DNA from: Cristatella mucedo
Lineage: Eukaryota > Bryozoa > Phylactolaemata > Cristatellidae
Reading direction: 5' to 3'
Length of the DNA stretch: 64,000 nucleotides
Assembly: GCA_009760855.2 (NCBI GenBank)
Contig: WPIO01000019.1
Span: forward strand, 5,746,501-5,810,500
Shown here: one piece after another, positions 24,501 through 32,130 of the stretch
Numbering within the stretch: the first letter of the stretch is position 1
Layout: the number at the start of each line of letters is the position of its first letter
The notes under the pieces: model-generated
The model's database searches: none
What the model was told of the DNA's origin: nothing
The model's input: the letters and a program-made list of their open reading frames with translations, nothing else
Program-made: the position numbers and the translations under genes

Positions 24501-27500
24501 AACATTGCAAAAATCAGGACGTGCTTGCAAGAGCTCGGCAGTCAAACTTTTTAGCAAGTTTGTAACATCGCGTCTAGAGTATTGCATTTCCCATTTGTTC
24601 AGGACTAAGGCATCATGCCTTTAATTGCCTGCAACTGGTGCGAAATTCGGCAACTCGTGTGCTCTGTTATCAACGGCGTAGTTGCCACATCACAATCATT
24701 CTCTCTGAGCTTCACTGGCTCACTTATCGAGTATCAAATCGACTTCGAGATCCTCGGGTTTGGGCCTGCAAGCCTGCTTCACTCGCTTCGAGTAGCCTGC
24801 CTATCCGAACCCCTTGCTCTTCCATACTCCACTCTGCTCACCAACTCTGCTCCTCCTCGGCCTCGAGTCGTCTCACCATTGCACTAAATCATTGAATTAC
24901 ATTGGTTGAAATCTATCGGTGATCAGGCTTTCAGCTCGTATTCGCCGAAAGTCTGGAATACGACTCCGGATTCTGTCATCACCAGCAATGACCTTGCATC
25001 ATTTAAGTCTCGGCCAAGAATTCAGTGAAGTGCCGCTCAGCTTTCCGTGCACGTCCCCAATGGACGTGTCTATTTTGGTCCCTGTTTGCTCTGCATGCAG
25101 GACCGGAGCATGATTCAGTGCATGTTACTAGCCAGGGCTCTACTAATCGGCGAGTGCTCAGCGTGTGCATTTGCATGTTGGTCTAAGCATGATACTCGTT
25201 TAATTTTGTAATTTGTCAAAGCACGATATCGTGCATGACATTAATTCTTGGACATGGCTTCTCTTGTAGTGAGTTGCAAAGCGCCTGAATATGGATTTAG
25301 TTCTAATAGTAGGGCTTATTATTTTAATATCGCGAAGAAATCTCACTACTCACCCACGTAGTGAATATTGAGAGCATGTACGTGAAGCACGGCTTTTACT
25401 AGCGGTTTAAATAGAAGGGAACAAGTCAAGTTTTGTAATAGACGGTCTCATTGGTAGATGCACAGAAGGAGCCCCAGCGATTCGATTCGCATTCAACTCA
25501 GCGTTTCAGTGTTTCTGCTGATGCAAGCTTTGCCTCTCGTTTTAGCTCAATGCCGTTGTCTAAATTCGTGTGGTCTACACACCTGCTGGTAACAGCTTAC
25601 TCCGTGCGGGCCGGTGGATCGCACGCTGTGGCACCGAAATAATGTGTGCCTATCGTAGCTCAAGTCGCTTGTACACAGCAGCAGGATAATGGGGGGGGGG
25701 GGACAATGCTCAAGCCACCCTTTACGGCCGCCCAGTGACGATTCTCAGAGGCTTTCCCCGGGACTATCCGGAAGCGGCAGTCGTGGATCGTAGCAAAGAT
25801 GACAGCCACGTTCGGAGCCGTAATGCTGGCTAGTTTCTTATGATGATACGTGCCTCGTGACGCAAACGAACTTCCCTATTTCTCTCAGCTGCGACCAGCC
25901 TAGATAGAATGGAAGCCGCTGCAGCAAGTGCACCTGCTCACCTGCTCCAGTGCAGCCACGCGGGAGCTCGTCTCCGATGCGGCTCCACGGCTGTGAGACA
26001 GGAGCTCGTCCCTTTCGCTCTCGAGACTCGCCAGCTTTCGGGACGACGCCGCCAGGTCGTCGAGCAGCTGCTGCACGCGCTTCTGCAGAGCGCCATGCAG
26101 TGCCTCCGACTCAGCCAGACGAGCTTAAGAAAGGAATTATTTGTCCTCAAATGAGCATCCAGCGGAGCCGGTGCAGCCAAACGCGCGCACAGCCTGGCAG
26201 ATGCAACGAGCTGTGACGGCCCTTGTCTAATTGAGGAGAATAAAGGAAGAAAAAGAAAGCGTGCTCTTATACGCTTCCTCTAGCTCTTATAGGTTTCTGA
26301 AGATCGTGAGCTGGTGATCGAAATCCCTATCGCCGGAAACTGTAACGCGGTAGGAATTGTGAGACACAGCGGCTACATGCCTGCCGGAGCGTGATTAATC
26401 TGCGTAGTATACCGAAGCAAGACGAAGGACGAGTGACCAGTTGTCTTAGTGTCGGCCTTCTAGTTACGCCTTATAGAGAGTAGGAGGAGAGGAGGAGTGG
26501 ATACTTTTTGTACAGCCTCGGAGTTATGCAATGCGGCAACTTGAAACGCAATGGCTCGGAAAGCAAATTCAACAGCGAAGCCGTGTCTAGTTGCTACCGA
26601 GAGTGCTGTGCGATGCAGGCAAGCGTTGCGTGACAACCAGCTCCACGGCCGGCGATATTTGCGCTATTTGGCGCCAAGCTAGCAGGCAGTTTTCGGAGCG
26701 AAACGACGGGTGGCTGCTGCCACTGCTTGCAGTGGCATGCATTGCGACTTTCTTACAATTAAGAGGACCGCAAAGCCAGCGCTAGTTGCCGCAGCACCGA
26801 CGTCAGCACAGCTCGGGCTAAAAGAGAAACCTTACCCGACTGAGCACGAAGCTGGGCCGCCTGAGACGAGCTCCTCTCGCCGGCCTCTGTCAGATCGGAA
26901 GCGGTCTTTTCGTATAGCGATCTCAGCTGCTCTGCAGCCTTATTCGTCTCGGCCAGCTGCGGTTCAAAATTAGAAGCCCGCTAAGCCTGCTGCGAAACTG
27001 ACGCTTTCGGGAGCTGATATAGAGGGACCTCAACAGCGGGGCAGGCAGCGGCAGCAGCAGCAGCGGCGGCTCGAGCGGCTGCAGCTCACCCGAGTCTCGG
27101 CGGTAGCCAGGCGTGCGCCGGCGGCTCCTTCGGCCGCTCTGCTCCGCTCGAGCTCGGCGCGCAGCCCGCTCTCGCCCTCCTCGGCCGAGCCGAGCCGCTC
27201 GACGAGCTCGTCGATGCGCCGCCGGTGCAGCGATTCCTGGAGCTGCGCGTCCTTGAGCAGCCTGTCGCACTGCTCCTGCAGCAGCCGCGCCCGCTCGTCG
27301 GCTGTCCTGCTCAGGGCGCCGCGAGCCGCCTCCAGCTCCCGGGCGTGCAGCGCTCGCGCTGCGTCGAGCTTCTGCTCGCACTCGGCGGCCAGTTCGCGCC
27401 TCTCCTGCCGCTCGCGGTCGAGCTCGGCGGCGGCGGTGGCGAGCTCGGCCGCGTGAGCGCTCCGGGCTCGCTCCAGCGCGCCGTCGGCGTCCGACGACAG

Positions 27501-30500
27501 GGCGCTCTGAGCCGCACGGAGCAGCTGCTCCGTCTCTATCTGGTGCGCCTTTCGCATGTCCGCGATGGCCTCGGCCTTGTCCCTCTCGATGGCCTCGAAC
27601 GCTCGCCTGAACTTCGAGACGCTCACCTCGTAGTCGCTCTGCACCCTGGCCAGCTCCTTGGACAAGCCGACGACGGACTGCGCGTGCTCGGCCCTGAGCG
27701 CCGACTCGCGCTCTGCGCTGTCCCGCCTGACGAGCTCCGCGTCCTGCAGGAGCCGCTTGCGCTGCTTCTCGTGCTCGTCCACGCACAGCTCGAGGCCCTC
27801 TATCCTCCTCCTGAGCTCAGCTTCAGAATTGACCTTGGCCTTGAAGGACTCGAGTTTCGTCTTGGTGTCGGCCATGAGCTGCTGCACGTCCTTGTCGTGC
27901 TGCAGCTGAATGGCCTTGACGATGTGCTCGTGCTCGTCATTCTTCGTGTTCAGCGCATAAATGACCTGTTTCGGGGCGGTTGGAGGGGGGTAAGGAGCGA
28001 ACGTGGTTGCACAGGGGAAGGCTGCGCCATGTCAGCAAAAGCCGAAGCGGAAACGATTGAGCGACAGGGCCGGGCTAATTCGGATAAAGTTGGAATGAAG
28101 TCTCGAGGAAAAAAAGAATAAAAAGGACGCACAGTGAGTGCAAAAGTAGCTGCTTGTGCCTACGCCTGCAGCCGGACTAGCGGCGCCTTAACGAATGGGG
28201 CGGGGCTTCTTCGCTCGCGTCTTCGCTCTCGCTGTTAAGGAAAAGCTAAGAAATGAAGACGAGGCAATTCGGCAGTGGTTGGAGAGTTAGACTTCGGCCC
28301 AGCGACAGCCGACCGCAACCGTCTTAGCGTGAAGCAACTCTGACGAATGAAGCGGTTTTCAGAAGAACTCGCTGTGTGGTGGAGTTACAGAGATTATTAC
28401 TATCTCTTTAATTCACGCATTGCAAATAGAACACGTACCGGAGCTGCGTTTCGGTAAGCGTACTGCGCTGCCATAAAAAAGAATCAAAGGTGAGCGACCT
28501 TATATGAAAATGACGGGGAACATTCTGCTGCACAACCCAGCCTGGTGTCCGGACTGCACGTGAAAACAATACGCGTCCCATTGTACTGCGCCAACACAGC
28601 TCGACGATTAAAATAACGTCCGTCGTAAAACTGTTCAGCGAACGGCTGACCGCGAGTGGCACTCGCTCGCTCTGCAGGTCAAGCATTTCTGCGGGTCTCC
28701 TCGCGGAACGAGCAAAAGTATCAGCACGATGCTGCGACGGGTTCGCAAAACTTTGCAGATGGAAAAATTAGCACAATGCATGCAAAGATCGTCGTGTGAT
28801 TCCCTAATTAAATGCAGCGGTTAAGGTGCTCGCCCCTACCAAGGGCTCGCCGAGGTCATGGGCTAGAGCCCCGTGGCATACGTGAAGCACCTGGATATAG
28901 ATTAAGTTCTCTTAGGGCGCTACACAAATTAATTACATTGTTATATTATCATATTATTAAATCACCCATAAGCCGAAAAATGTCGCATTAAAAACCGCCA
29001 GATCAGGCATTTCCTAACTATAGCACTATCTGCATTTCAATGCAGGCGTGCTCCTACGTAACTTATAGCATACAACGTGCCTGTGTCGACACAAAACTAT
29101 GCAACATGCAGGACTACTTTACCTTTCATAGGTACGCGTGGGTTTTTGTCTGTGACTCTATACGGTAATGAGCACTACCAGGTTACCGTGTTGCGATGGG
29201 GGGGGGGGGAGGTTGCTATTGTGCGCTCGAGCCCGGAGCGGCTTTTGGCTTCGAGTGCGAAAGCAGCCGAAAGAAGAGATCTCACGTGACGAATAAAGCC
29301 GGAAATGCTTGGCTGGATCAGCAAGAGGACATTCAAGGGAGAAAATACCAGCGTTACCCTGCGTCACAGAGGTGAGAGGTGAGAGGCGCTCGCTCTTCAC
29401 GACCCGGACCCAGCAAAGCCAAAGCTTCTGTCACGTCAACAACAATCTTTACGAGCGATGGCTAATTTATGGTTCGGATAGAACGGAAGGGCTAAAAATA
29501 GGAGGCTGAAAATAGTACAGCAGTCTGCTATGAGCGAGAAGAGGTCAAGCCGCAAAGGACCTTGCGGGTCAAGGTCACAGTGAGAAGTATCCGCTTAGTA
29601 TCCGCTGATCAGCCGACGAAGCCAACGAAAAAATCCTTTAAAAATCGTCAATCGGGAATGTGACTAAATATCTCGGATTTCAAGACCAGCCTGGTGGCCG
29701 CATTTAGCAGCAACTACAGAGACTTAGCGGCATTGACGACCGCCCAACCAATAGCAGTAGCTTAGCTTCCAGAGAGGAGGCCATGGAATCTACCTATGGT
29801 CTACAGCTAGCTGCCACAGCTGCTAATACCTAATCCCCGACTGAGATTGAACGGCTGCGGTAAATGGCTGCGAAAAGTGCCTTCTGGATGAAATTCTCAG
29901 GTGGTTATCAAAAAGGAAACGCAGCTTACGACGTTCGTCAACGATCGCACTATGGCTACTCCAACTAGGAGCGCAAAGTCATTAATGCAGCTAGGTATTT
30001 AAGGTTTTCAATGAACAGCAGCAAAGGTCATTTGGTTGCAAGAAAGTTGGTCGACGTGCAGGAAATGGTGTCAGCATGAAAGGCATTCAGTATCAATCAA
30101 TGCAGCTACACCTCGAGGCTTTAATGACTAATGCAAATGGGCATCGTTGGCATGGTAGTTAGTTCATCCGATGCCAACGTCTGAATTACTTTTTTCGGGA
30201 GGCGCAGTATGGATGAAGAACATCGAAGGGGTCCAGCACAAACGCGAAAGAGCACCTCACGCTAGATGAGAGTGCATGGTAGGAACTAGACACGGTCGGA
30301 CTCAGGTCACAGGGTGAGACTCGTGTCACAGGGCGACTCTGGTCACGGGCTCCGACTCAGATCGCGTCGTCTTTTTGATCTTTCGATCTTTTCTTTTCGA
30401 TCTTTTGAGGACGAGGATCTTGTCGTCGACGGTGCCCGAAGTCGCCGAGACGTCGAGCACGACTGAGCGTCGACTGACGCTCTCCGCATTATTTCGCTCC

Positions 30501-32130
30501 TCTCATCCTCTCGCTGAGGAGAGCGGTTTCGATAGAGCGGCGAGTCGCTCGAGTCTCGCTGAAGTTTTCCTGACGCAGAGCCGCTTTTACCTTTGTGCTG
30601 CATGAGTTATTTAGCAATAATTTATTTTCGAGAGTCTCCAAGAATGGAGACTGGGTTGCAAACAATGGCTGAATTTTCGGCATCCGATCGAAGCTTTCTT
30701 AACGCGTTTCCGACCATGACCCTATGACAAATGACTTTGAAAGAAATCCTTTTATCGAGAGAAGCGTCGGCAACTTTGAGTTCTGGCTGGGTTAACATTG
30801 CAGCACCAATGAGGACAAGGGGGAGGGTAAACGAGCTGCCGGTGACGAGCCCTTTTTTTACTGGCTTCATTCGTTGCAATGACATCGCCTGAGTTAACCT
30901 CCGAAAGTTACATCGATGTGGCTGCACGTTGAGTCGCACAATTGCGGCAGACAAGGTGGCTTAACGCAGGCAAGAGACTACGAAATTTCGTCAATGAAGA
31001 CGAAGGAAAACTTGTCAGCTAACCAGCAAACATTCTCTGTGTAGGACAGCTTGGCCTTGTCAAGAAATCATTCACGGTTCATTCAATAATTTCTTTTAGG
31101 GAATGAATGAAATTTAGGGGCTAGAAAAGAGAAGCGCCGGTGCATCCAAGTTTTTGAGTGCAGATAAACGGAAGCATAGCCGAGGGGCAGCGCGCTCGCA
31201 CTTCACGATCTGGAGCGTGAACTCAAGCGGTCCTGCAGCGGCCATTCCTCTATTGCCCACTGCGCGCGGCGGTGATGGCCGCTGTGAAGGTTCTTCTGCC
31301 GCTAAATTAACGAGGTTGCTAAAAAAAATCACCTTACCCTTTTTTCTAAGCGCTTTGCTGCTAAATAACAGGGATTGTTGACGTGTTCGAGGTTTACATG
31401 GCGAATTTCTCGGAGGGTATTTCCGGCGCGCTGCGAGGCGCCTCTTTGGTTTCGCACGCCGAGAGCCTTCGAAAGAGCGCGCCTATCGAGAGAGATAGAG
31501 AGCAGAGAGAGAGTGAGAGAGAGAGAGTGAGAGAGAGAGAGAGTGAGAGAGAGAGAGAGCAGTCGTCCTAAATTACTACTATTATTACGACTGCGTCTTT
31601 AGCACGATTGCCATTGCCGCACACCCGCTGCTGTTTCATGCCACAATGTCCTTCGACGAAGGAAAAGTTTCTTAGTAAGCGTCTGTCGCTCGCCTGGAGT
31701 GCGGTAGTCAAGAGGAGCGCGCGACAGCGGAGCGGCCGAACAGTCCGAGTGCAGTCGCGCAAGACCAAAGGAAAGGCCAACGGTAACTAAGTATGAGGGG
31801 CGCAAGTAGTGCGGGGAAAGGAATTCTTTGCATTACGTTTCACGGCCAGGTTTTCTAAATTTCAGACCGGAACTAATTCAGCAGCGTGGGAGTGGGCTGG
31901 AGTTGGAGCTCTATTGGCGCCCCAGGGCGGTCCGCTCGTCCCGTTCTAGCGGTTGCCAGCGGCAGCAGCAGCACTACCTTTGTCAGTTGGGCTATCTTCT
32001 TTGACATCTTCAGGTGAAGCTCCTGGTCTACTGCCATATCCGCTGACAGGATATCCTGAGTCACGCCTCCGCCGTACTTTCGGCCGGCCGCTCCGCCAGC
32101 CTGGGGGGCCAGCTTCGCGCTGGCAGCCAT
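5797..32130 (-). CDS. FAM184A: FAM184 family coiled-coil protein, complete gene
   Basis: Coding exons in transcript order are 32130-31978, 27965-27090, 26956-26836, 26123-25942, (21292-21242 candidate), 19522-19319, 16974-16852, 15928-15767, 14643-14504, 13880-13517, 13102-12788, 8411-8227, 7524-7378, 6877-6760, 6604-6500 and 5997-5797. Splice phases agree at every junction and give 1,131 codons (1,148 with the candidate exon), close to human FAM184A (about 1,140). Diagnostic matches are HLKMSKKIAQLTK/VIYALNTKNDEHE at the N-terminus, SKGKEVLKVRSDANQQLR, RESRPED, YYQMELVNRETNFNKVF with INPLAK, and the C-terminal SPVHD motif. Almost the whole protein is heptad-rich coiled coil, very rich in Ala, Glu and Arg; the last 66 residues are not. 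I see no signal peptide or membrane segment. The molecular function of the family is poorly known. Vertebrates have FAM184A and FAM184B; this looks like the single invertebrate orthologue. Confidence 0.93.
5998..6499 (-). other. FAM184 last intron
   Basis: The intron is GC-rich with CAG/CTG and GCTGCC runs (6233-6300). Open frames on both strands are compositional. No other feature is seen. Confidence 0.7.
6500..6604 (-). CDS. FAM184A: FAM184 exon 15
   Basis: The exon is 105 bp, phase 0 in and out, donor GCAAAG|GTGAGT. It carries the family's best conserved C-terminal block: YYQMELVNRETNFNKVF followed by INPLAK. Confidence 0.95.
6760..6877 (-). CDS. FAM184A: FAM184 exon 14
   Basis: The exon is 118 bp, phase 2 in and phase 0 out (CTGCTC|GTAAGC). 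LEEAEERYRNRESRPEDL corresponds to human LEEMEEKYLMRESKPEDI. Confidence 0.94.
6878..7377 (-). other. FAM184 intron 13
   Basis: The intron holds a poly-G tract (7017-7041), a 42-bp tandem duplication (7097-7183) and a 10-bp-arm hairpin GCCAGCCAGC...GCTGGCTGGC (7341-7364) just downstream of the exon 13 donor. Confidence 0.7.
7097..7183. repeat. 42-bp direct tandem duplication
   Basis: Two adjacent copies of a unit beginning TGCTATGTTCAAATTCAGCA and ending in a C-run plus ATA. They differ at a few bases and in C-run length. Confidence 0.8.
7378..7524 (-). CDS. FAM184A: FAM184 exon 13
   Basis: The exon is 147 bp, acceptor CTCTTTGCAG, phase 2 in and phase 2 out (ATCAT|GTACGT). MLEDFNQAQDMLKEKIAALQ corresponds to human MRADFNKTNELLKEINAALQ. 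Confidence 0.93.
7790..7995 (-). mobile_element. LINE-B 3' tail
   Basis: TAATAATAATAGGGCGTTTATGT...AAGAGAAATTTGTCTATTCAGGCTCTTCAC followed by CAAGCATGC...CAAGCACGAAC is the reverse complement of the LINE-B terminal hairpin and adjoining 3'UTR. It lies in FAM184 intron 12, in sense with the gene. Confidence 0.6.
8024..8112. repeat. 29-bp tandem repeat, three copies
   Basis: Units start at 8024, 8053 and 8082 (GCACGGACATGG...ATGTAT). They are identical except for one A/G difference in the middle copy. The array lies in FAM184 intron 12, about 115 bp downstream of the exon 12 donor. Confidence 0.9.
8227..8411 (-). CDS. FAM184A: FAM184 exon 12
   Basis: The exon is 185 bp, acceptor CCATTTCAG, phase 0 in and phase 2 out (CTCAG|GTGCGT). 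LNKELDSKGKEVLKVRSDAN matches human LTKELEFKGKEILRIRSESN almost residue for residue. Confidence 0.95.
9565..9690 (+). mobile_element. SINE1 copy (partial)
   Basis: A tRNA-like B box (GTAGGCTCGAGTCCTGCAGT) is followed by GGGCGATCCTTTATTGCC and the terminal AAAAGAGGCTGTTGAATC. The same order recurs in all SINE1 copies of the window. Confidence 0.8.
10290..11500 (+). mobile_element. LINE-B copy with reverse transcriptase remnants
   Basis: Broken frames give the RT blocks [37 protein letters not shown] and F-x-x-NADETQLYLYV (degenerate catalytic box), then KAWNSLPTDITSS of the C-terminal domain. Several stops and frameshifts are present. It is a non-LTR element of the CR1/L2/Jockey-like group, inactive, antisense within FAM184 intron 11. 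Confidence 0.85.
12788..13102 (-). CDS. FAM184A: FAM184 exon 11 (5' edge uncertain)
   Basis: The exon encodes RLAFQELARALKAKH...MEGVSQNANRQ, equivalent to human VLAFQ...SMEGFRIEMEQ, and ends CAGAAG|GTGCGG in phase 0. With acceptor GCTAAG at 13104-13103 it is 105 codons in correct phase. The better-looking acceptor TTTCAAAG (exon from 13115) would leave one extra base and not fit the phase of exon 10. Confidence 0.8.
13377..13444. repeat. two interlocked inverted repeats (a-b-a'-b')
   Basis: Arm a (13377-13396) is perfectly complementary to 13413-13432, and arm b (13398-13409) to 13433-13444. Arm a itself contains the palindrome CGTGGCATGCCACG. The order a, b, a', b' is pseudoknot-like rather than nested. 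It lies in FAM184 intron 10. Confidence 0.9.
13517..13880 (-). CDS. FAM184A: FAM184 exon 10
   Basis: The exon is 364 bp, phase 2 in (acceptor TTGGTTTCAG) and phase 0 out (CTCAAG|GTGAGC). AECERLRQDLL corresponds to human QECSKLREELR. Alanine, glutamate and arginine dominate, with heptad repeats such as RRLEARAAELEARAAQLDA. Confidence 0.9.
13881..14503 (-). other. FAM184 intron 9
   Basis: The intron contains a purine-rich GAGA stretch (14041-14182). Nothing else is recognised. Confidence 0.6.
14504..14643 (-). CDS. FAM184A: FAM184 exon 9
   Basis: The exon is 140 bp, phase 0 in and phase 2 out (CTGCG|GTGAGT). It ends in AEWADKL, matching human IKWTENLR. The arginine that follows is split across the splice junction. 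Confidence 0.9.
15125..15275 (+). mobile_element. SINE1 copy
   Basis: Tail blocks GCAATCCATTTATTGCCC, CATTAAGGCTCTTCTGCCGC and GAGGCTGTTGAATCAGCC follow a B box GGTTCGAGTCCCG. The 5' half is partly decayed. Confidence 0.8.
15475..15514. repeat. poly-G and (GGA)n microsatellite
   Basis: A G-run is followed by about nine GGA/GAG triplets. Confidence 0.9.
15767..15928 (-). CDS. FAM184A: FAM184 exon 8
   Basis: The exon is 162 bp (54 codons), phase 0 in and out, from VQRLTEAVLSATSG to AARLQ, donor CTGCAG|GTAAGA. Its acceptor tract, CTCTTGTGCTTCCAG, is only 15 nt long before a SPIN-like transposon begins. Confidence 0.88.
15944..16236. mobile_element. SPIN-like non-autonomous hAT transposon
   Basis: This ~290-bp element has hAT-type inverted ends (CGGCTCTCAGCC on the left; GGTTGAGAGCTGCTG on the right, compared with the remembered SPIN end CAGCGGTTCTCAACC). 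Its interior agrees from end to end with SPIN as I remember it, including CGACCCTTTAATACAG, CTCATGTTGTGGCGACC, TGCAGGATATATTTTCATTG, AAAGCATAGTGATTAATCAC, TTTTCCGATG and GGGTCGTTTGCACCCCAAAG. Candidate 8-bp target duplications are CACAAGAG (15936-15943) and CACAAGGG (16237-16244). There is no transposase, so it is a MITE. Differences are scattered, consistent with an old insertion. Confidence 0.85.
16852..16974 (-). CDS. FAM184A: FAM184 exon 7
   Basis: The exon is 123 bp (41 codons), phase 0 in and out, acceptor CACTTGCAG and donor GCCGAG|GTGAGC. It encodes TWKQRVHELLEKHKAE and continuing coil. Confidence 0.87.
17968..18145 (+). mobile_element. SINE1 copy nested in LINE-B
   Basis: A nearly complete unit: GATGGCTCACTAGGTAAG (A box), GTCATAGTTTCGAATCCTG (B box), GCCGCTGCAAGTGGTGGTGA, and TATACAAAAGAGGCTGTTAA. 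It splits the LINE-B copy, so it inserted later. Confidence 0.88.
18499..18526. repeat. 12-bp perfect hairpin
   Basis: CGTTTAGACATA and TATGTCTAAACG are separated by 4 nt, in the LINE-B 3' region, next to a duplicated ACTAGGGTAAGCACAACTC. Confidence 0.85.
19319..19522 (-). CDS. FAM184A: FAM184 exon 6
   Basis: The exon is 204 bp (68 codons), phase 0 in and out, acceptor TTTTCGCAG and donor GAAAAG|GTGACT. EVTALHKQHSAEL corresponds to human EVTQLNEAHSKTL. The rest is charged coiled coil. Confidence 0.9.
19523..21241 (-). other. FAM184 intron before exon 6
   Basis: The intron carries a pyrimidine-rich stretch (19760-20005) and the 680-bp foldback element (20208-20884). No gene signal elsewhere. 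Confidence 0.6.
20208..20884. mobile_element. foldback (long palindromic) element, about 680 bp
   Basis: Left-arm landmarks reappear as reverse complements at mirrored positions on the right: AACCGGAAGT / ACTTCCGGTT, ACCGATCTCTGCATCAT / ATGATTCAGAGATCGGT, GTAGCTTTGTCCCTTGTAAATTCC / GGAATTTACAAGGCACAAAGCTAC, and GATTTCGGCTCGATAGG / CCGAAATC near the centre (about 20550). Arms are roughly 340 bp, clearly diverged, with almost no loop. No open frame is present. It resembles a non-autonomous foldback or MITE-type DNA element. Confidence 0.8.
21242..21292 (-). CDS. FAM184A: candidate FAM184 exon 5 (17 codons)
   Basis: A 51-bp segment reading KMATDMNHMTNLLDETQ lies between the acceptor-like GAGCTCCAG and donor CAG|GTATAT. 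It is phase 0 on both sides, as the neighbours require. Adding it makes the spacing between LEQ of exon 4 and EVTALH of exon 6 nearly equal to human. The pyrimidine tract is poor, and the exon could instead start further upstream (AGCAAG|GTC, 27 codons) or not exist. Confidence 0.45.
21880..24045 (+). mobile_element. LINE-A copy, broken, with nested SINE2
   Basis: RT blocks are DLPAAFDTIDHKFLLER, WGVPQGSILGSMLFFMYTES and YGVGYHFYADDIQLFVV (intact YADD), with frameshifts and stops between them. The 5' part aligns by eye with 59450-59640 and the 3' end (CTTAGTCTTTGTGGCTTTGT) with 61490. A SINE2 splits it at 23750-23897. It is inactive and antisense within FAM184. Confidence 0.87.
23750..23897 (-). 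mobile_element. SINE2 copy inside LINE-A
   Basis: On the - strand: a tRNA-like head (GGTTAAGGTGCTCGCCCCGA, then GCGGGCTCGAGCCC) followed by AGGCGCTTCACATATG-type sequence read in reverse and an AT-rich tail. GAGAT flanks both ends (23745-23749 and 23898-23902), a likely target duplication. The LINE-A sequence resumes exactly after it. Confidence 0.85.
24050..25335 (+). mobile_element. LINE-B copy
   Basis: Fragments read GSVSGPLLFAISTLPPADVMAKYKL, F-Y-F-DDTYRWTLL and, at the 3' end, KVWNTTPDSVITSNDLASFK. It ends in GCAAAGCGCCTGAATATGG, the LINE-B terminal hairpin. Many stops; antisense to FAM184. Confidence 0.82.
25942..26123 (-). CDS. FAM184A: FAM184 exon 4
   Basis: The exon is 182 bp, phase 1 in (acceptor TTCCTTTCTTAAG) and phase 0 out (GAGCAG|GTGAGC). 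The coil segment LASLESERDELL aligns without gaps with human LSQLEEERAFLR. Confidence 0.87.
26124..26835 (-). other. FAM184 intron 3
   Basis: 712 bp of apparently unique sequence. No repeat or gene is recognised. Confidence 0.6.
26836..26956 (-). CDS. FAM184A: FAM184 exon 3
   Basis: The exon is 121 bp, phase 0 in and phase 1 out (TCGG|GTAAGG). It encodes LAETNKAAEQLRSLYEK and then a Ser/Gln/Ala-rich coil. It lies only 133 bp downstream of exon 2. Confidence 0.85.
27090..27965 (-). CDS. FAM184A: FAM184 exon 2, N-terminal FAM184 domain
   Basis: The exon is 876 bp (292 codons), phase 0 at both ends, after acceptor CCCCGAAACAG and before donor CGG|GTGAGC. It begins VIYALNTKNDEHEH, directly continuing exon 1 as in human FAM184A. 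It encodes residues 52-343, the conserved N-terminal coiled-coil domain. It is very GC-rich and Ala/Arg/Glu-rich, so all six frames stay open for long stretches. Only this frame matches the family. Confidence 0.93.
28808..28950 (+). mobile_element. SINE2 copy
   Basis: GCGGTTAAGGTGCTCGCCCC, AGGTCATGGGCTAGAGCCCC, then GTGAAGCACCTGGATATAGA and TTCTCTTAGGGCGCTACAC. This is a tRNA-like head with a LINE-B-like 3' hairpin. Confidence 0.85.
31165..31330 (+). mobile_element. diverged SINE1 copy
   Basis: CTCGCACTTCACGATCTGG, CCTCTATTGCCCACTGCGCG, GGCGGTGATGGCCGCTGTGA and TTCTTCTGCCGCTAAATTAA follow SINE1 order, with the terminal GAGGTTGCT decayed. Confidence 0.65.
31488..31562. repeat. (GA)n microsatellite
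   Basis: An interrupted AGAGAG run of about 75 bp. Confidence 0.95.
31978..32130 (-). CDS. FAM184A: FAM184 exon 1 (start codon)
   Basis: The exon encodes 51 codons from the ATG at 32130-32128. An in-frame TAA lies four codons upstream, so this is the first available start. It ends GACAAAG|GTAGTG, phase 0. The family-defining HLKMSKKIAQLTK closes the exon. Confidence 0.92.

Larger units (their letters stand above)
21293..25941 (-). other. FAM184 intron 4
   Basis: This 4.6-kb intron is filled by a LINE-A copy (21880-24045) with a nested SINE2, then a LINE-B copy (24050-25335), both antisense. A poly-G tract is at 25691-25702. 21293-21880 and 25336-25941 show nothing else. Confidence 0.65.
27966..31977 (-). 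other. FAM184 intron 1
   Basis: This 4.0-kb intron has a SINE2 copy (28808-28950), a diverged SINE1 (31165-31330) and a (GA)n tract (31488-31562). An Arg/Ser-rich open frame on the - strand at 30343-30603 has no splice or homology support. The remainder shows no feature. Confidence 0.6.
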
